Source of the DNA: an uncultured bacterium
GTDB lineage: Bacteria; Verrucomicrobiota; Verrucomicrobiia; CAIQCK01
Length of the DNA: 64,000 bases
NCBI GenBank assembly: GCA_903870275.1
Contig: CAIQCK010000020.1
Coordinates: forward strand, 1 to 64,000
Direction: 5' to 3'
The stretch's first letter is position 1. Each line of letters starts with the position of its first letter. The notes beneath the pieces are model-generated. The model saw only the letters and a program-made list of their open reading frames with translations. It searched no databases and was not told the DNA's origin. Made by a program: the position numbers and the translations under genes. Shown here in pieces: positions 18,133 to 26,940 of this stretch.

Positions 18133-19443
18133 TCACAACGTCCACGGCGCGCGCAGGGTGCGGCGCATCATGCGGGCGGCGGAGTCGTCGCCGACGATGG
18201 TTTCCTTCTTTGGGTCCCACTTGATCTTGCGCCCGGTGCGGATGCAGATGTCGCCGAGATGGCTGATGAAGTCGGACTGCACGGCCGAGTCAATGTTGCT
18301 AGCCGGCGTGCGGCGGGTCAGGACGCAGTTGAGAAAGTCGGCGTAGTGGTTGTTTTCCTGAAGCAGGTGGATTTCATCGGGCTTGATCTTCACCTCCAGC
18401 AGCGAGGCCGGCTCGGCGGCCAGCGTCTGGCGTCCGCGACCGGCAGCGATCCAGCCTTTGGTGCCGACGAACGTCGTCAGGTCGGAGCCGGGCTTGAGCG
18501 TGAACTCCGCGCCGTTGGCGTAACGCCCGCGCACGTCCCAGTCCACGACGGTGTCGAAAAGGCCGTCGGTCGGAATCACGCCGGTGCCTTCGTATTCCAC
18601 CGGGATGTGCGGGTAACCCCAGTGCGCAATGTCCAACGGATGCGCGCCCCAGCCGGCGATGAAGCCAATCGCGTAGTCGTAGATGTGATAGACGCCCTTG
18701 GTGCCGCCGGCGCCCAGACAACGGTCGTGGCAGAACGGCGTCACCGGCGCGGGACCGAGCCAGAGGTCGTAGTCAATGCCATCCGGCACCGGCTCGGGTT
18801 TGGGGACGCCGCCACGCGCGCCGTTGGGCGCGATGACGTGAACGGCCTTGATGTCGCCGATGTAGCCGTTGCGGACCAACTCGCACGCGAACCCGCAATG
18901 CTGGCTGAACGAGCGCTGCTGCGTGCCATATTGGAACACCGCGCTGTGCAGATGCACCGTTTCGCGAATCGCCTTGTCGTGCTCCATGCTGATGCCGAGC
19001 GGCTTCTCCACATAGACATCCTTGCCCGCGCGCACGGCGGCAATGGCGGCCGGCACGTGCCAGTGATCGGGCGTGGCGACGACAACCGCGTCAATATCGT
19101 CGCACGCGAGCAACTCGCGGAAATCGTTATAGGTCCGGCAGCCTTTGTAGGAACTGCGGTCTCGGTCGGCGGCGTAACGCTGCTCGACGCGTTTGGCGGC
19201 GGCTTCGCGGCGCTCCTTGATCGGGTCGCACGTGGCCACGCTCTGTCCCTGCGCGCAGCCGAGGAAGCCGTTGAGCAGACCGGTGCCCTGGCCGCCAACG
19301 CCGATGTGGCCGACGGCGACACGTTTGCTCGGCGCGTTGACGCCCAGCAGCCGCGCCGGGATAAGGTTCGGCAACGCCAGCGCCGCACCAGTGGCCGATG
19401 CGCATTTCAGAAAATGTCTTCGCGAGATGATCGTCTTGTTCAT
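18133..19443 (-). CDS. TAT-exported Gfo/Idh/MocA-family oxidoreductase (436 aa)
   Basis: The protein has a twin-arginine leader (MNKTIISRRHFLKCASATG), a Rossmann loop (VAVGHIGVGGQGTG), the cofactor motif VYVEKPLGIS and a substrate-side helix GWGAHPLDIAHWG preceded by a HIYDYAIGFIAG signature. It is closely paralogous to the next gene over its full length, including the ETIVGDDSAARMM tail. The two form a separate pair behind the ThuA-HEAT protein, only 15 bases apart, so they are probably one operon. The IYDYAIGF subgroup differs from the TPDHWHAP subgroup members further on and may act on a different glycoside. Confidence 0.88.
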   Translation of the reverse strand: MNKTIISRRHFLKCASATGAALALPNLIPARLLGVNAPSKRVAVGHIGVGGQGTGLLNGFLGCAQGQSVATCDPIKERREAAAKRVEQRYAADRDRSSYKGCRTYNDFRELLACDDIDAVVVATPDHWHVPAAIAAVRAGKDVYVEKPLGISMEHDKAIRETVHLHSAVFQYGTQQRSFSQHCGFACELVRNGYIGDIKAVHVIAPNGARGGVPKPEPVPDGIDYDLWLGPAPVTPFCHDRCLGAGGTKGVYHIYDYAIGFIAGWGAHPLDIAHWGYPHIPVEYEGTGVIPTDGLFDTVVDWDVRGRYANGAEFTLKPGSDLTTFVGTKGWIAAGRGRQTLAAEPASLLEVKIKPDEIHLLQENNHYADFLNCVLTRRTPASNIDSAVQSDFISHLGDICIRTGRKIKWDPKKETIVGDDSAARMMRRTLRAPWTL

Positions 19444-19458
19444 ATAGTTTACTCCATT

Positions 19459-20838
19459 CTAAAACGTCCATGGCGCGCGCCGGGCGCGGGTCATCATGCG
19501 GGCGGCGGTGTCGTCGCCGACGATGGTTTCCTTCACGGGGTCCCACCGGATCTTGCGGCCGGTGCGGACACAGATGTCGCTGAGGTGGCTGATGATGTCG
19601 GAGCGCACGGCGCTCTCGATGTTGCCGACGGGGTCCTGGCGTGTCCGGATGCAGTCCAGCCAGCTCATGTGATGCGGCTCCACATACTCGCCGCCAGCCC
19701 GGTTGCTGCGCACCAAATGAATCTCATCCGGGCCGATGATGGAGTTCTGGAGCGACGGCGGATTCATCTGCACCTCGCCGTAGTTGACGCAAATCCACCC
19801 ATCCGTGCCGACGAATGTCGCGGCGTTCGAGTCGCGGATGCCAGGGATGTCCTGCTGTTGGGCGGTCCGGTTGTCCATGAACCGCATCACCAGCCCGTTT
19901 TTGTAGCGGCACTGGACATCCCACTGGATGAGGCAGTTGAAAAGGCCGTCGTCGGGCAGGCGGCCGGTGCCTTCATAGGTCACGGGCACGCCCATGCCCG
20001 CGTTGTCGGCCCACCACTGGACCTGGTCGAGTGGATGCGCCGCCCAGCCGGCGATGAAACCGATCGCGTAGTCGTAGATGTGAAAAATACCGTTGCCGTT
20101 CCCGCCGGATATGGCGCGCGCGGCGCTGAAGGGCGCCCACGGCGCGGGACCGAGCCAGAGATCGTAATCGAGATCCGCCGGCACCGGCAGGACGGGATCG
20201 TCAACCGGACCTTTCACCGACGCCGGGCTGACGACGTAAATCTTCTGCACTCTGCCAATGCGGCCGTTGAGAACCAGCTCGATGGCGTGGCGCGCGGTGG
20301 TGGTCGAGCGGCGTTCAGCGCCGTATTGAAAAATCCGGCCGTGACGCCGCACAGCCTCGCGCGCGGCAAGGTCCTCCCGGATGCTGACCCCGAGCGGTTT
20401 CTCGGTGTGCATGTCTTTGCCCGCGCGCGCGGCGGCGATGGTGATGGGCACGTGCCAGTGGTCCGGCGTGGCGATATAGACCGCGTCCACGTCCTCGCGG
20501 GCCAGCACGTTGCGGAAGTCGGCGTAGGCGTCGCAGCCCTTGTAAGCGCCGCTGCGCCGGCGCGCGGCGTAGTGCCGCTCGAACACCTGCTTCGCCCGCA
20601 ACCGCTTGGATTCCCACGGGTCGCACACCGCCACGACTTGGCATTTGTCCGAGCCGGGGTAGCAACTGCTTTCATACATGCCGCGGCCGCCGCACGCGAT
20701 CAGGCCGATGCCGATGCGCTGGCTTGGCGCATTGGCGCCCAGCAAGCCCGACGGGATGAAATTCGGCAAAGTCAGCGCCGCGCCGGCGACCGAGGCGCGT
20801 TTCAGAAATTGACGCCGGCTCGGGTAGGAGGAGTTCAT
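19459..20838 (-). CDS. TAT-exported Gfo/Idh/MocA-family oxidoreductase (459 aa)
   Basis: The start at 20838 gives the family's usual distance to the twin arginines (MNSSYPSRRQFLKRASVAG). A start 7 codons earlier at 20859 is possible, and neither has a strong ribosome-binding site. Rossmann (IGIGLIACGGRGMY), cofactor (MHTEKPLGVS) and substrate-side (GWAAHPLDQVQWW) motifs are seen. The GxGxxG loop is ACGGRG, slightly changed. It carries extra segments relative to its paralogue at 18133 (FMDNRTAQQQDIPG; SNRAGGEYVEPHH). Shared tails (ETIVGDDTAARMM) mark a tandem duplication. It is probably periplasmic and glycoside-oxidising. Confidence 0.87.
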   Translation of the reverse strand: MNSSYPSRRQFLKRASVAGAALTLPNFIPSGLLGANAPSQRIGIGLIACGGRGMYESSCYPGSDKCQVVAVCDPWESKRLRAKQVFERHYAARRRSGAYKGCDAYADFRNVLAREDVDAVYIATPDHWHVPITIAAARAGKDMHTEKPLGVSIREDLAAREAVRRHGRIFQYGAERRSTTTARHAIELVLNGRIGRVQKIYVVSPASVKGPVDDPVLPVPADLDYDLWLGPAPWAPFSAARAISGGNGNGIFHIYDYAIGFIAGWAAHPLDQVQWWADNAGMGVPVTYEGTGRLPDDGLFNCLIQWDVQCRYKNGLVMRFMDNRTAQQQDIPGIRDSNAATFVGTDGWICVNYGEVQMNPPSLQNSIIGPDEIHLVRSNRAGGEYVEPHHMSWLDCIRTRQDPVGNIESAVRSDIISHLSDICVRTGRKIRWDPVKETIVGDDTAARMMTRARRAPWTF

Positions 20839-20871
20839 ATTGGTTTCATCACCATTCATGACACCGCCGCG

Positions 20872-23800
20872 CTATTGTGCCGCGACTGGTTTGCCGTAGA
20901 TGCCCAGCTCGCGAATCGCCGGGCTTTTGCCGTAGTAACCGGTGATCTTCAACTCTACTGCCTCGCACTCCGTTGGCGGCAGCGTTACGGTCAGCAGGTT
21001 CTCCTTATACTCCGCGCCGCCGATTTTCTTGACGACCTTGCCGTCGCAGATCACCTCGAAATCCTTCGGCGCGTAGTTGTGATGCTGGAAACCGAGTATG
21101 CGGATGCACGCCACCGTCGCGCGCGCCTTGAGCTGCACGCGGATCCAATAAAGGCCCTGGTTGTCCGTCTCATCCCAGTAGGTGGCCGGATTGCCGTCAA
21201 TCGCCGCGAACGCCGGCTGGCCCTGGCCGTCCGGCGCCAGGCCGTCGAGGTTCGTCGCCTTGCCGCCGTGCGCGAGATTGTCCGGCGAGTCGAAAAGTTT
21301 CACAACCTCGTCCGTAAACGCCGGCCCGGCATGCGCCCGGCCCGCCTGCCCGCCGGCCTTGATCTGCTGCACCGCCAGCTTCGCCTCGGCGGCCAGTTCC
21401 GGATCGTTCAGGCACGCCTCGGCCGCCTTGAGCGCCTGCGGGCCGTGGAAATTGCCCAGCGCGCCGAGCAGCGCCCGCCGCTCGCCCACGCCGCCGCCCG
21501 CCGCCATCGCGCGCGCGATCAACGCGACCACGTCCGCCGGCGGCCGGTCCTTGGCCAGCGGCGCGAGTTTCGCCACGCCGCGTAGCGCGAACGCCTTGCA
21601 CTTCGGGTCATCGGTCGCCGCTGCGAGCGCCGCCAGTTCGTCCAGCGGCGCCGCGTCGGACCACTCCGCCAGCGCGCGCACGGCGGCGAGCCGTTGCGGC
21701 GCGTCGCCGGACTTCATCGCGCCGCGCACCGTTTCCAGTGCCTGCGGTCCGCCGACGCCGCCGAGCACGCCGAGCAACGCCACCTTTTTCTCTGTCGCCG
21801 CCGGCTCGAACGCCGCGAGCACCGGCTCCAGTGTGCCCTCGCGCCGGCAAATTGCCACGAGCGCCGCCTCCGCCGCCGGGCTGCTCTCCAGCATCGCCAG
21901 CAGCGGGCCGCACGTCGTTTTGTCGCCCAGCTTGCCGAGCGCGGCGATGGCTTCCTTGCGCACACCGGCATTTTCGCCGCGGCCGGCCTCGACCAGCGCG
22001 GGCAGCGCGGACTTCGCGTTGCGCGCCACCAACGCGCGAATCAACTCCTGCTGCACCGCCGGAACGGGCTGTTTCAACTCCGCGATCATGGCCGCCTCCA
22101 CGCCGCCGCCGCGCAGCCGGGCGAGGGACGCGACGATGATTTTCTTTTCGTCGTCGGTGGCGTTCTCGGCCCGCTTTGCCAGGAAGGAAACGATGGCATC
22201 GTTGCCCACCACGCCGAACGCCGCCAGGGCCGCCTCGCGAACCACTGGCTCCTTGCTTTCCACCGCGTCCGCGATCACGGGCAGCGCCGCCGTGTCGCCG
22301 CGCTCGGTCAAGAGCACGATGACCTGCACCTGCAAGTCGGCCGGGAGCGTCTTCATGCGCTCGGTCGCACCCATCACCAGCGCCGGGCTGCGCGTGTGGC
22401 GCAACGCGCGGATCGCCGCCGTCTGTTTCGTCCGGTCGCCGCTGGCCAGCGCGGTGAGAACCAGTTCCTCGCCCTTGTCGCCCAGCGTGGCCACCCACGC
22501 CGGAAACGCCTCAATACGGATGAACGCCGGCTGGTTCGCGCGGCAGAGTTTTTCCAGAATCGGCGCGGCATCTTTCGCGCGCCCTGCCGCCTGCAATCCT
22601 TCCGCGCATCGCAGCAACGCGACACTCCGGCGCGTCTCCAACGCCGCCGGCACTTTCCCGTCCGCAGCCATCAACGCACTGGCCGCCGCCGCGCCGCCGA
22701 TTCTGCCGAGCGCCTCCATCGCCGCGCCCGCCGTCATGGCGTCCGCGTCGGTCAGCGACTTTGCGATCTCGGCGACGGCTTTCGCGTCACGGCGGGCGCC
22801 GAGCGAGTTGATCACGCCCGCGCGCGCTTCGCCGGTCGTTGTCGCCAGCGCCGCGCGCAGCGCCGCCAGCGATTCGTCGCCGGGAATCCTTTCCAGCACC
22901 AGCCGCGCCGGATAGCCAAGCTCTTTGTCGGCGACCAGCTTCGCCAGCGCCGGCACTTCGGCGGCGGAGCCGACGATGGAGAGCTGCCAGCAAGCGGTTT
23001 GCTTTGCCTCGACGGTCGCGCCGGAAGCGAGCAGCCCAACGAGTTTCGCGGCGAGCTGCTTCTTCGCGGCCGGATCAGTGGACACGGCGGCGGCGAGTTG
23101 CTCCAAGTTGAGAATTGGCTGGCGATTGTCGCCGAAACGATACGCCGCCAGTTCCTTCAGCACCGTGTCCGGATCGGCCAGCTTCGCGGTGGCGGCGACG
23201 GTCGCCGACAGCGTCACGTTGCCTGTGGCCGCCCATTCGGCGCCGCGCAGCAGCAACGTTTGGAAACCGGGCGTGGCCATGAACGCGGCGGAGTGGCCGA
23301 GCAACAGCGTGAAGGTGCGGCCTTTGCCAAACTCTGTGGCCATCGCCAGCGGCTGGTCCTCGCCGGTGGCGACAACTTTTGCGGCCGGCTGCACGCCGGG
23401 GCGCATCCAAAGTTCGTCGGTGGTCTTGAACGGCTCCAAGCCGCGCGTGACCGGATGCTCGGCGACAACCTTGACGGTGAACTCGTGCGGTTTGCCGTGG
23501 CCGGTCTGGCCGAGATTCCAGGACGCGCCGGCGGCCTGTTGGTATTCCGGCCAGTCGTAGAACGACGAACCGCCGGCGTGGATGACGACGAGACCTTTGC
23601 CGCCGCGGATGAAATCAAGATACGCCTCGCGCGTCGCTGCGGGCCAGTTAGTGACGCCGGCTTTGCCCCAACTGTTCCAATTGCTCAGCAGCGCGTCGTA
23701 GCGCGCGAACGTCGCGGCGTCGCACTGCTCCGGGTGCTCCGTCACGTCCACCGTGAAGCGCCCGCTCGCGGTGAGAATCTCTTTCAACTTCGGCGTCGTC

Positions 23801-23943
23801 TCCTTCCAATTGTGGTTGTTCTGGCCGGTGAGGATCAGCACGCGGATCGGCTCGGCCGCGCCTGTTTGGCAGGCGAGCGCGGCGAGAAAGGAAGCGGCAA
23901 TGACGGGAAGAAACTTCGTTCGGCAGGAAGGCATCGTTCTCAT
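20872..23943 (-). CDS. ThuA-like domain, HEAT repeats and discoidin domain protein (1023 aa)
   Basis: The start at 23943 gives a short basic stretch and a Sec signal (FLPVIAASFLAALACQTGAA). The much longer upstream frame runs into the divergent region and is rejected. Residues about 28-245 form a ThuA/class I glutamine amidotransferase-like fold (IRVLILTGQNNHNWKE; GLVVIHAGGSSFYDWPEY). The middle, about 270-860, is alanine-rich alpha-solenoid made of HEAT-like repeats. The last 150 residues are a galactose-binding/F5-8 type C domain (AAIDGNPATYWDETDNQGLYWIRVQLK). Such multidomain proteins occur in PVC bacteria with unknown activity. Binding of sugar by the C-terminal module at the cell surface is inferred. 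It heads the operon with two oxidoreductases. Confidence 0.85.
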   Translation of the reverse strand: MRTMPSCRTKFLPVIAASFLAALACQTGAAEPIRVLILTGQNNHNWKETTPKLKEILTASGRFTVDVTEHPEQCDAATFARYDALLSNWNSWGKAGVTNWPAATREAYLDFIRGGKGLVVIHAGGSSFYDWPEYQQAAGASWNLGQTGHGKPHEFTVKVVAEHPVTRGLEPFKTTDELWMRPGVQPAAKVVATGEDQPLAMATEFGKGRTFTLLLGHSAAFMATPGFQTLLLRGAEWAATGNVTLSATVAATAKLADPDTVLKELAAYRFGDNRQPILNLEQLAAAVSTDPAAKKQLAAKLVGLLASGATVEAKQTACWQLSIVGSAAEVPALAKLVADKELGYPARLVLERIPGDESLAALRAALATTTGEARAGVINSLGARRDAKAVAEIAKSLTDADAMTAGAAMEALGRIGGAAAASALMAADGKVPAALETRRSVALLRCAEGLQAAGRAKDAAPILEKLCRANQPAFIRIEAFPAWVATLGDKGEELVLTALASGDRTKQTAAIRALRHTRSPALVMGATERMKTLPADLQVQVIVLLTERGDTAALPVIADAVESKEPVVREAALAAFGVVGNDAIVSFLAKRAENATDDEKKIIVASLARLRGGGVEAAMIAELKQPVPAVQQELIRALVARNAKSALPALVEAGRGENAGVRKEAIAALGKLGDKTTCGPLLAMLESSPAAEAALVAICRREGTLEPVLAAFEPAATEKKVALLGVLGGVGGPQALETVRGAMKSGDAPQRLAAVRALAEWSDAAPLDELAALAAATDDPKCKAFALRGVAKLAPLAKDRPPADVVALIARAMAAGGGVGERRALLGALGNFHGPQALKAAEACLNDPELAAEAKLAVQQIKAGGQAGRAHAGPAFTDEVVKLFDSPDNLAHGGKATNLDGLAPDGQGQPAFAAIDGNPATYWDETDNQGLYWIRVQLKARATVACIRILGFQHHNYAPKDFEVICDGKVVKKIGGAEYKENLLTVTLPPTECEAVELKITGYYGKSPAIRELGIYGKPVAAQ

Positions 23944-24239
23944 GGCTCTAAACTTCAAGTTTTGCGGACGATTCGTTGTTACGAGGCTGCGGAGAATAGC
24001 CGGTCTGGCGCCGTTCGTCTTGTGGATTTTACCGGCGAAGGATTTTGCAAATCGCGGCGGCGGTGGCTTCCGCCAACACAAAGAGACCGGCGCTGCGGCT
24101 TGACGCTCGGCGCAAAGTGCGGGAGAATACCGTCGCTCCGAATGTTGGATGATATCAAAGGCATGGCGCAATGGGTGTTTGCACAGTTGGCGCGCATCAC
24201 TGGCAGAGGATTCGACGTTTCCCGCGAGAGAGACAGGTC

Positions 24240-25013
24240 GTGAGAGCCAGATGGATGTTGATGGCGGCGCTTTCGGTTGTGGCGTGGCATGAGGCGTTTG
24301 CCGAGTCGCCGCTGAAGCCGGAGGTCGCAGCCACCAATCCATGGCCGCCGGAAATCGCCTTGATCCAGCCCGTCGAATTTCCAGCGGTGGCCGGCGACGG
24401 GCAGGCCGGCACGGTGCAGGCGCCGCAGGGCACGGTGATGAAGTTGATCGGGGTGCATGGCGATAGCGTGGATGTCGCCTATCGGAATCTCACCGCGCGA
24501 TTGCCGGCCGCGGCAACGGATTTCGCCACGCGCATGGAAGCCCAAAGACGGGCGGCAGCCAGTGAGCCGCAGGCCGGCCGGGATTCATCGGGCGCGAAAA
24601 CCTTCATCGAGGCGTCCATGAACGCGGAGACCTTCAAAGCGTCGGGTTTGGGCAAGCTTTCCCGCGCCGAACTCGAGGCTTTGGACCGGTGGTTCCTGAC
24701 AATGTCGTCCGTGTTGCTCACGACGAGCCGGCCGGGAGCGGCTTCACAACAGGGCAAGGAGACGGTGACAGTTCCAAGCAAGAAATACGGCCCTCTCGAA
24801 CGCGTCTTGCTGCTCAAAGATTTCAATGGCGACAGGGTCCTGATTCAGCGGTCCGATGGCGAGAAATGGCTGCTCAGGGCGAAGACATGGTGCCGCTGGT
24901 CGTGGCGGTACGAGGGGCGCTATGTTTCCCTGGTCTTCGGTCCGACCTCCTCGCAATTGATCAACGACGCCGGCGAGACATTCAATTTTTGGATAGACAA
25001 GAAGATTGAATGA
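24240..25013 (+). CDS. Exported protein of unknown function (257 aa)
   Basis: A GTG at 24240 gives a short basic n-region followed by a hydrophobic core (RARWMLMAALSVVAWHEAFA), a good Sec signal. The ATG at 24255 is an alternative start. The mature protein has an early beta-rich part (GTVMKLIGVHGDSVDVAYRN) resembling a small SH3-like fold. A helical middle with FIEASMNAETFKASGLGKL follows, then a beta-rich end with several tryptophans (WLLRAKTWCRWSWRYEG). No family is recognised. It stands between divergent and convergent genes on its own. A weak TTGACG at 24100 with GAATAC 19 bases on could be its promoter. Confidence 0.6.
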   Translation: MRARWMLMAALSVVAWHEAFAESPLKPEVAATNPWPPEIALIQPVEFPAVAGDGQAGTVQAPQGTVMKLIGVHGDSVDVAYRNLTARLPAAATDFATRMEAQRRAAASEPQAGRDSSGAKTFIEASMNAETFKASGLGKLSRAELEALDRWFLTMSSVLLTTSRPGAASQQGKETVTVPSKKYGPLERVLLLKDFNGDRVLIQRSDGEKWLLRAKTWCRWSWRYEGRYVSLVFGPTSSQLINDAGETFNFWIDKKIE

Positions 25014-25053
25014 AGGCGGATGGGGGAAACCGGGCGAATCCGAGCCGAATGCG

Positions 25054-25731
25054 TCAGCTGGGCTGGAAAAAACGGAGGATGACTTGCGCTTCCAGTTTTA
25101 ATGTCGTGGGAAATACCAGCTCCCGGAACAGGCGCTCCGCAATGTCAGGATCCAGCCGCACCTCCTCCGCTTTTCCCCGGACTCTTTCGGTGACCGTTCT
25201 CTCCTGCTCCTCGTCTTTCAGCAGTTCGATGAGTCTCTCCCGATGGTTCTCTCGAGCCTCGGCTTTGTAGAGCGCGAGGGTTTCCTGGTCCGCGTCTTTC
25301 AGTTTCCTCTCGCCAACGGAAACCCCCGCTTCGCGAATTCTCTTCGACAAAAACCAAAGCGCGTCGAAATCCCCGCGACACGCATCGTCATAAGTCCTGG
25401 GATTATCTCCCGCGGGGCATAATTGTTGAAGGACTTCCACATAACCGCGCCGGAGGTCGGCCGTCACATCGAGGCGATCCGGCTTCGTCTTGGGCAGCCA
25501 TAGCGTGCTCAGCGGTCTTTCCCCGTGCCGGTAACTTCCGGACCAGGCCCGCTCAAATTCCTGAAGATACAGCCGGACATCGAATCGACTCAAACCAATC
25601 CACGGCATTCTGGAATACAGTTTGCCGTTGAACGGAAGTTTGATGCGGAATTTCAGCGCCCGAAGAATAGGCTCTTCGGCTTCGGCCAGATTTTCTCTCA
25701 ACGCGATAAGCGCGGCGGTTGTGCTTGCCAT
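25054..25731 (-). CDS. aroQ: Chorismate mutase, eukaryote-type AroQ (plant/yeast class)
   Basis: The 225-residue all-helical protein matches the yeast Aro7/plant chorismate mutase layout from end to end. An N-terminal Arg helix (ALRENLAEAEEPILRALKFR) corresponds to yeast Arg16. The middle RDIE..LSRRI region appears as GDFDALWFLSKRIREAG, the lysine region as VGERKL, and the C-terminal helix PITKEVEVE as FPTTLKLEAQ. The last keeps the Thr and Glu of the yeast active site. It would convert chorismate to prephenate for Phe/Tyr synthesis. At 225 residues it is a little shorter than yeast (256), and the regulatory inserts look reduced. GGAG lies 9 bases before the start. No other aromatic-pathway gene is near. 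The assignment is by recalled alignment. Confidence 0.75.
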   Translation of the reverse strand: MASTTAALIALRENLAEAEEPILRALKFRIKLPFNGKLYSRMPWIGLSRFDVRLYLQEFERAWSGSYRHGERPLSTLWLPKTKPDRLDVTADLRRGYVEVLQQLCPAGDNPRTYDDACRGDFDALWFLSKRIREAGVSVGERKLKDADQETLALYKAEARENHRERLIELLKDEEQERTVTERVRGKAEEVRLDPDIAERLFRELVFPTTLKLEAQVILRFFQPS

Positions 25732-25869
25732 TGGTGGCTCCGATTCGTGAGCAGCAGTATACAGCGTCGGGCGCCAAATTGCACCAGCGAAGGTATTGCC
25801 GCCGCCGCTGGTGCCTTGATTCGCAACTCGTGATTTGGAACTGGTGATCCGCGGTTCGGGACTGCGCGA
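25732..25869. other. Intergenic spacer upstream of the chorismate mutase gene
   Basis: On the minus strand a TATACT at 25761-25756 could be the -10 of the chorismate mutase promoter, but no good -35 is seen. Bases about 25818-25858 contain a degenerate unit repeat (CTCGTGATTTGGAACTGGTG) resembling other short intergenic repeats in the window. Confidence 0.25.
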
Positions 25870-26778
25870 TTATTCCTCGCGCTTGAGTTCGGGCGCGTTG
25901 GCGGGGAGCTTGAGCGTCGGCTTGCCCTGGAGGTAGCCGAGCGAGGCCAGAAACAGGTCGGCTTGGCGGGTGGTGATTTGGGTCCACGGCGAGCCGTTGA
26001 AGAAGCCGTGCCCCTGGCCGTCCGCGGTGTAAAGCTCGGCGCGGTTGCCCAGTTCCTTTGCCTTCGCGAGGAACTCCTGGCCCTGGGTCACCATCTTGTC
26101 CTTGGCGCCGAAGAACATGACCGTGGGCGGCGCGCCCTTTTTCATGAACGGCGTCGGCCAGAAATCCTTCAGCGGTTTTCCGTCGTCGTCCTTGACGGCG
26201 AAGTTGGGAAAGTTGAGGGCGGGATTGAACAACACAAGCGCGTTGGGCTTGCAGGAAACTTTCACGTCGTCCTCCTTCGCTTCGTAGGCCGGCACGAGGG
26301 CCGCTGCCGCCGCCAAGTGGCCGCCGGCGGAACCGCCGGAGCCGATGATTTTGTCCGGGTCCACGCCCAGTTCGCCCGCGTGCGACCGCAGCCAGCGCAC
26401 GGCGCTCTTGGCGTCCTCGATGCACTTGTCGGGCGTGGTCTTGTGTTTGGTGGCGATGCGGTAATCGGCCCGCACGCTGACGAGGCCGCGCGCGGCGAAA
26501 TACGCGGCCTGCGGCTCAAACTGCGCCACCGTGCCGAAGCGCCAGGCGCCGCCGAAAAAGAAGAGGATGGCCGGCCGTTGGTCGCTCTTTTTCCAGTCCG
26601 GCGGATAATGCACGTAGAGTTTCAGGTCGCCCTGCGGCGTTTGTTTGAAGACGTGCTCGCTGGTCTTTAACTCAACGGTGGTGAGATTGATGGATTCGCG
26701 GCCTTTCGCCGCTTGCGCCGACGCGGCAACGGCAGCGGCGAGGAGCATGAGAGACACGGCAGTCGTGGCGGTTTTCAT
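25870..26778 (-). CDS. Secreted alpha/beta-hydrolase, esterase/lipase (BD-FAE-like)
   Basis: The start at 26778 gives a signal peptide (MKTATTAVSLMLLAAAVAASA). The earlier in-frame ATG adds 43 unlikely residues. The alpha/beta-hydrolase fold shows the oxyanion-hole motif FFFGGAW, the nucleophile elbow GSGGSAGGH, an acidic residue in GAKDKMV and the histidine in GQGHGFFNG, so a complete Ser-Asp-His triad. Relatives are carbohydrate esterases and feruloyl or acetyl esterases that deacylate plant polysaccharides outside the cytoplasm. It is convergent to nothing close and has its own spacer. It is divergent from the next hydrolase, with 162 bases between their starts. Confidence 0.87.
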   Translation of the reverse strand: MKTATTAVSLMLLAAAVAASAQAAKGRESINLTTVELKTSEHVFKQTPQGDLKLYVHYPPDWKKSDQRPAILFFFGGAWRFGTVAQFEPQAAYFAARGLVSVRADYRIATKHKTTPDKCIEDAKSAVRWLRSHAGELGVDPDKIIGSGGSAGGHLAAAAALVPAYEAKEDDVKVSCKPNALVLFNPALNFPNFAVKDDDGKPLKDFWPTPFMKKGAPPTVMFFGAKDKMVTQGQEFLAKAKELGNRAELYTADGQGHGFFNGSPWTQITTRQADLFLASLGYLQGKPTLKLPANAPELKREE

Positions 26779-26894
26779 GGCGGTGATGTGGTGGACAACG
26801 CGGCCAACATCCCGCTTTCGCCCGCCGCCGTCAAGCCGCGCCCGGAAAGAAGTGTGCGATCCGAATTGGCATGCGTTCATGGTCTCGAAAACAT

Positions 26895-26924
26895 TTGCTC
26901 CCGGCAATGAGCGGGGCCTATCCT
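26895..26924 (+). promoter_or_regulatory. Predicted promoter, same sequence class as 30893-30921
   Basis: TTGCTC and TATCCT are spaced 18 bases, 16 bases before the ATG at 26941. The 15-base block AAAACATTTGCTCCC and the block CCTATCCTGCGC recur upstream of the oxidoreductase at 30941, with only a few differences between. The match suggests a shared promoter or operator. Confidence 0.5.
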
Positions 26925-26940
26925 GCGCAACGGTGTTCGG

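Noticed and set aside
17911..21585. A 1224-codon open frame on the plus strand
   Set aside because: It lies antisense to two clear oxidoreductase genes and part of the ThuA gene. Its translation is low-complexity Arg/Ala/Val and has no family motifs. It is a shadow of GC-rich coding.
21694..24243. An 849-codon plus-strand open frame, with a second of 577 codons
   Set aside because: Both are antisense to the ThuA-HEAT-discoidin gene and read as composition-driven Arg/Ala-rich sequence.
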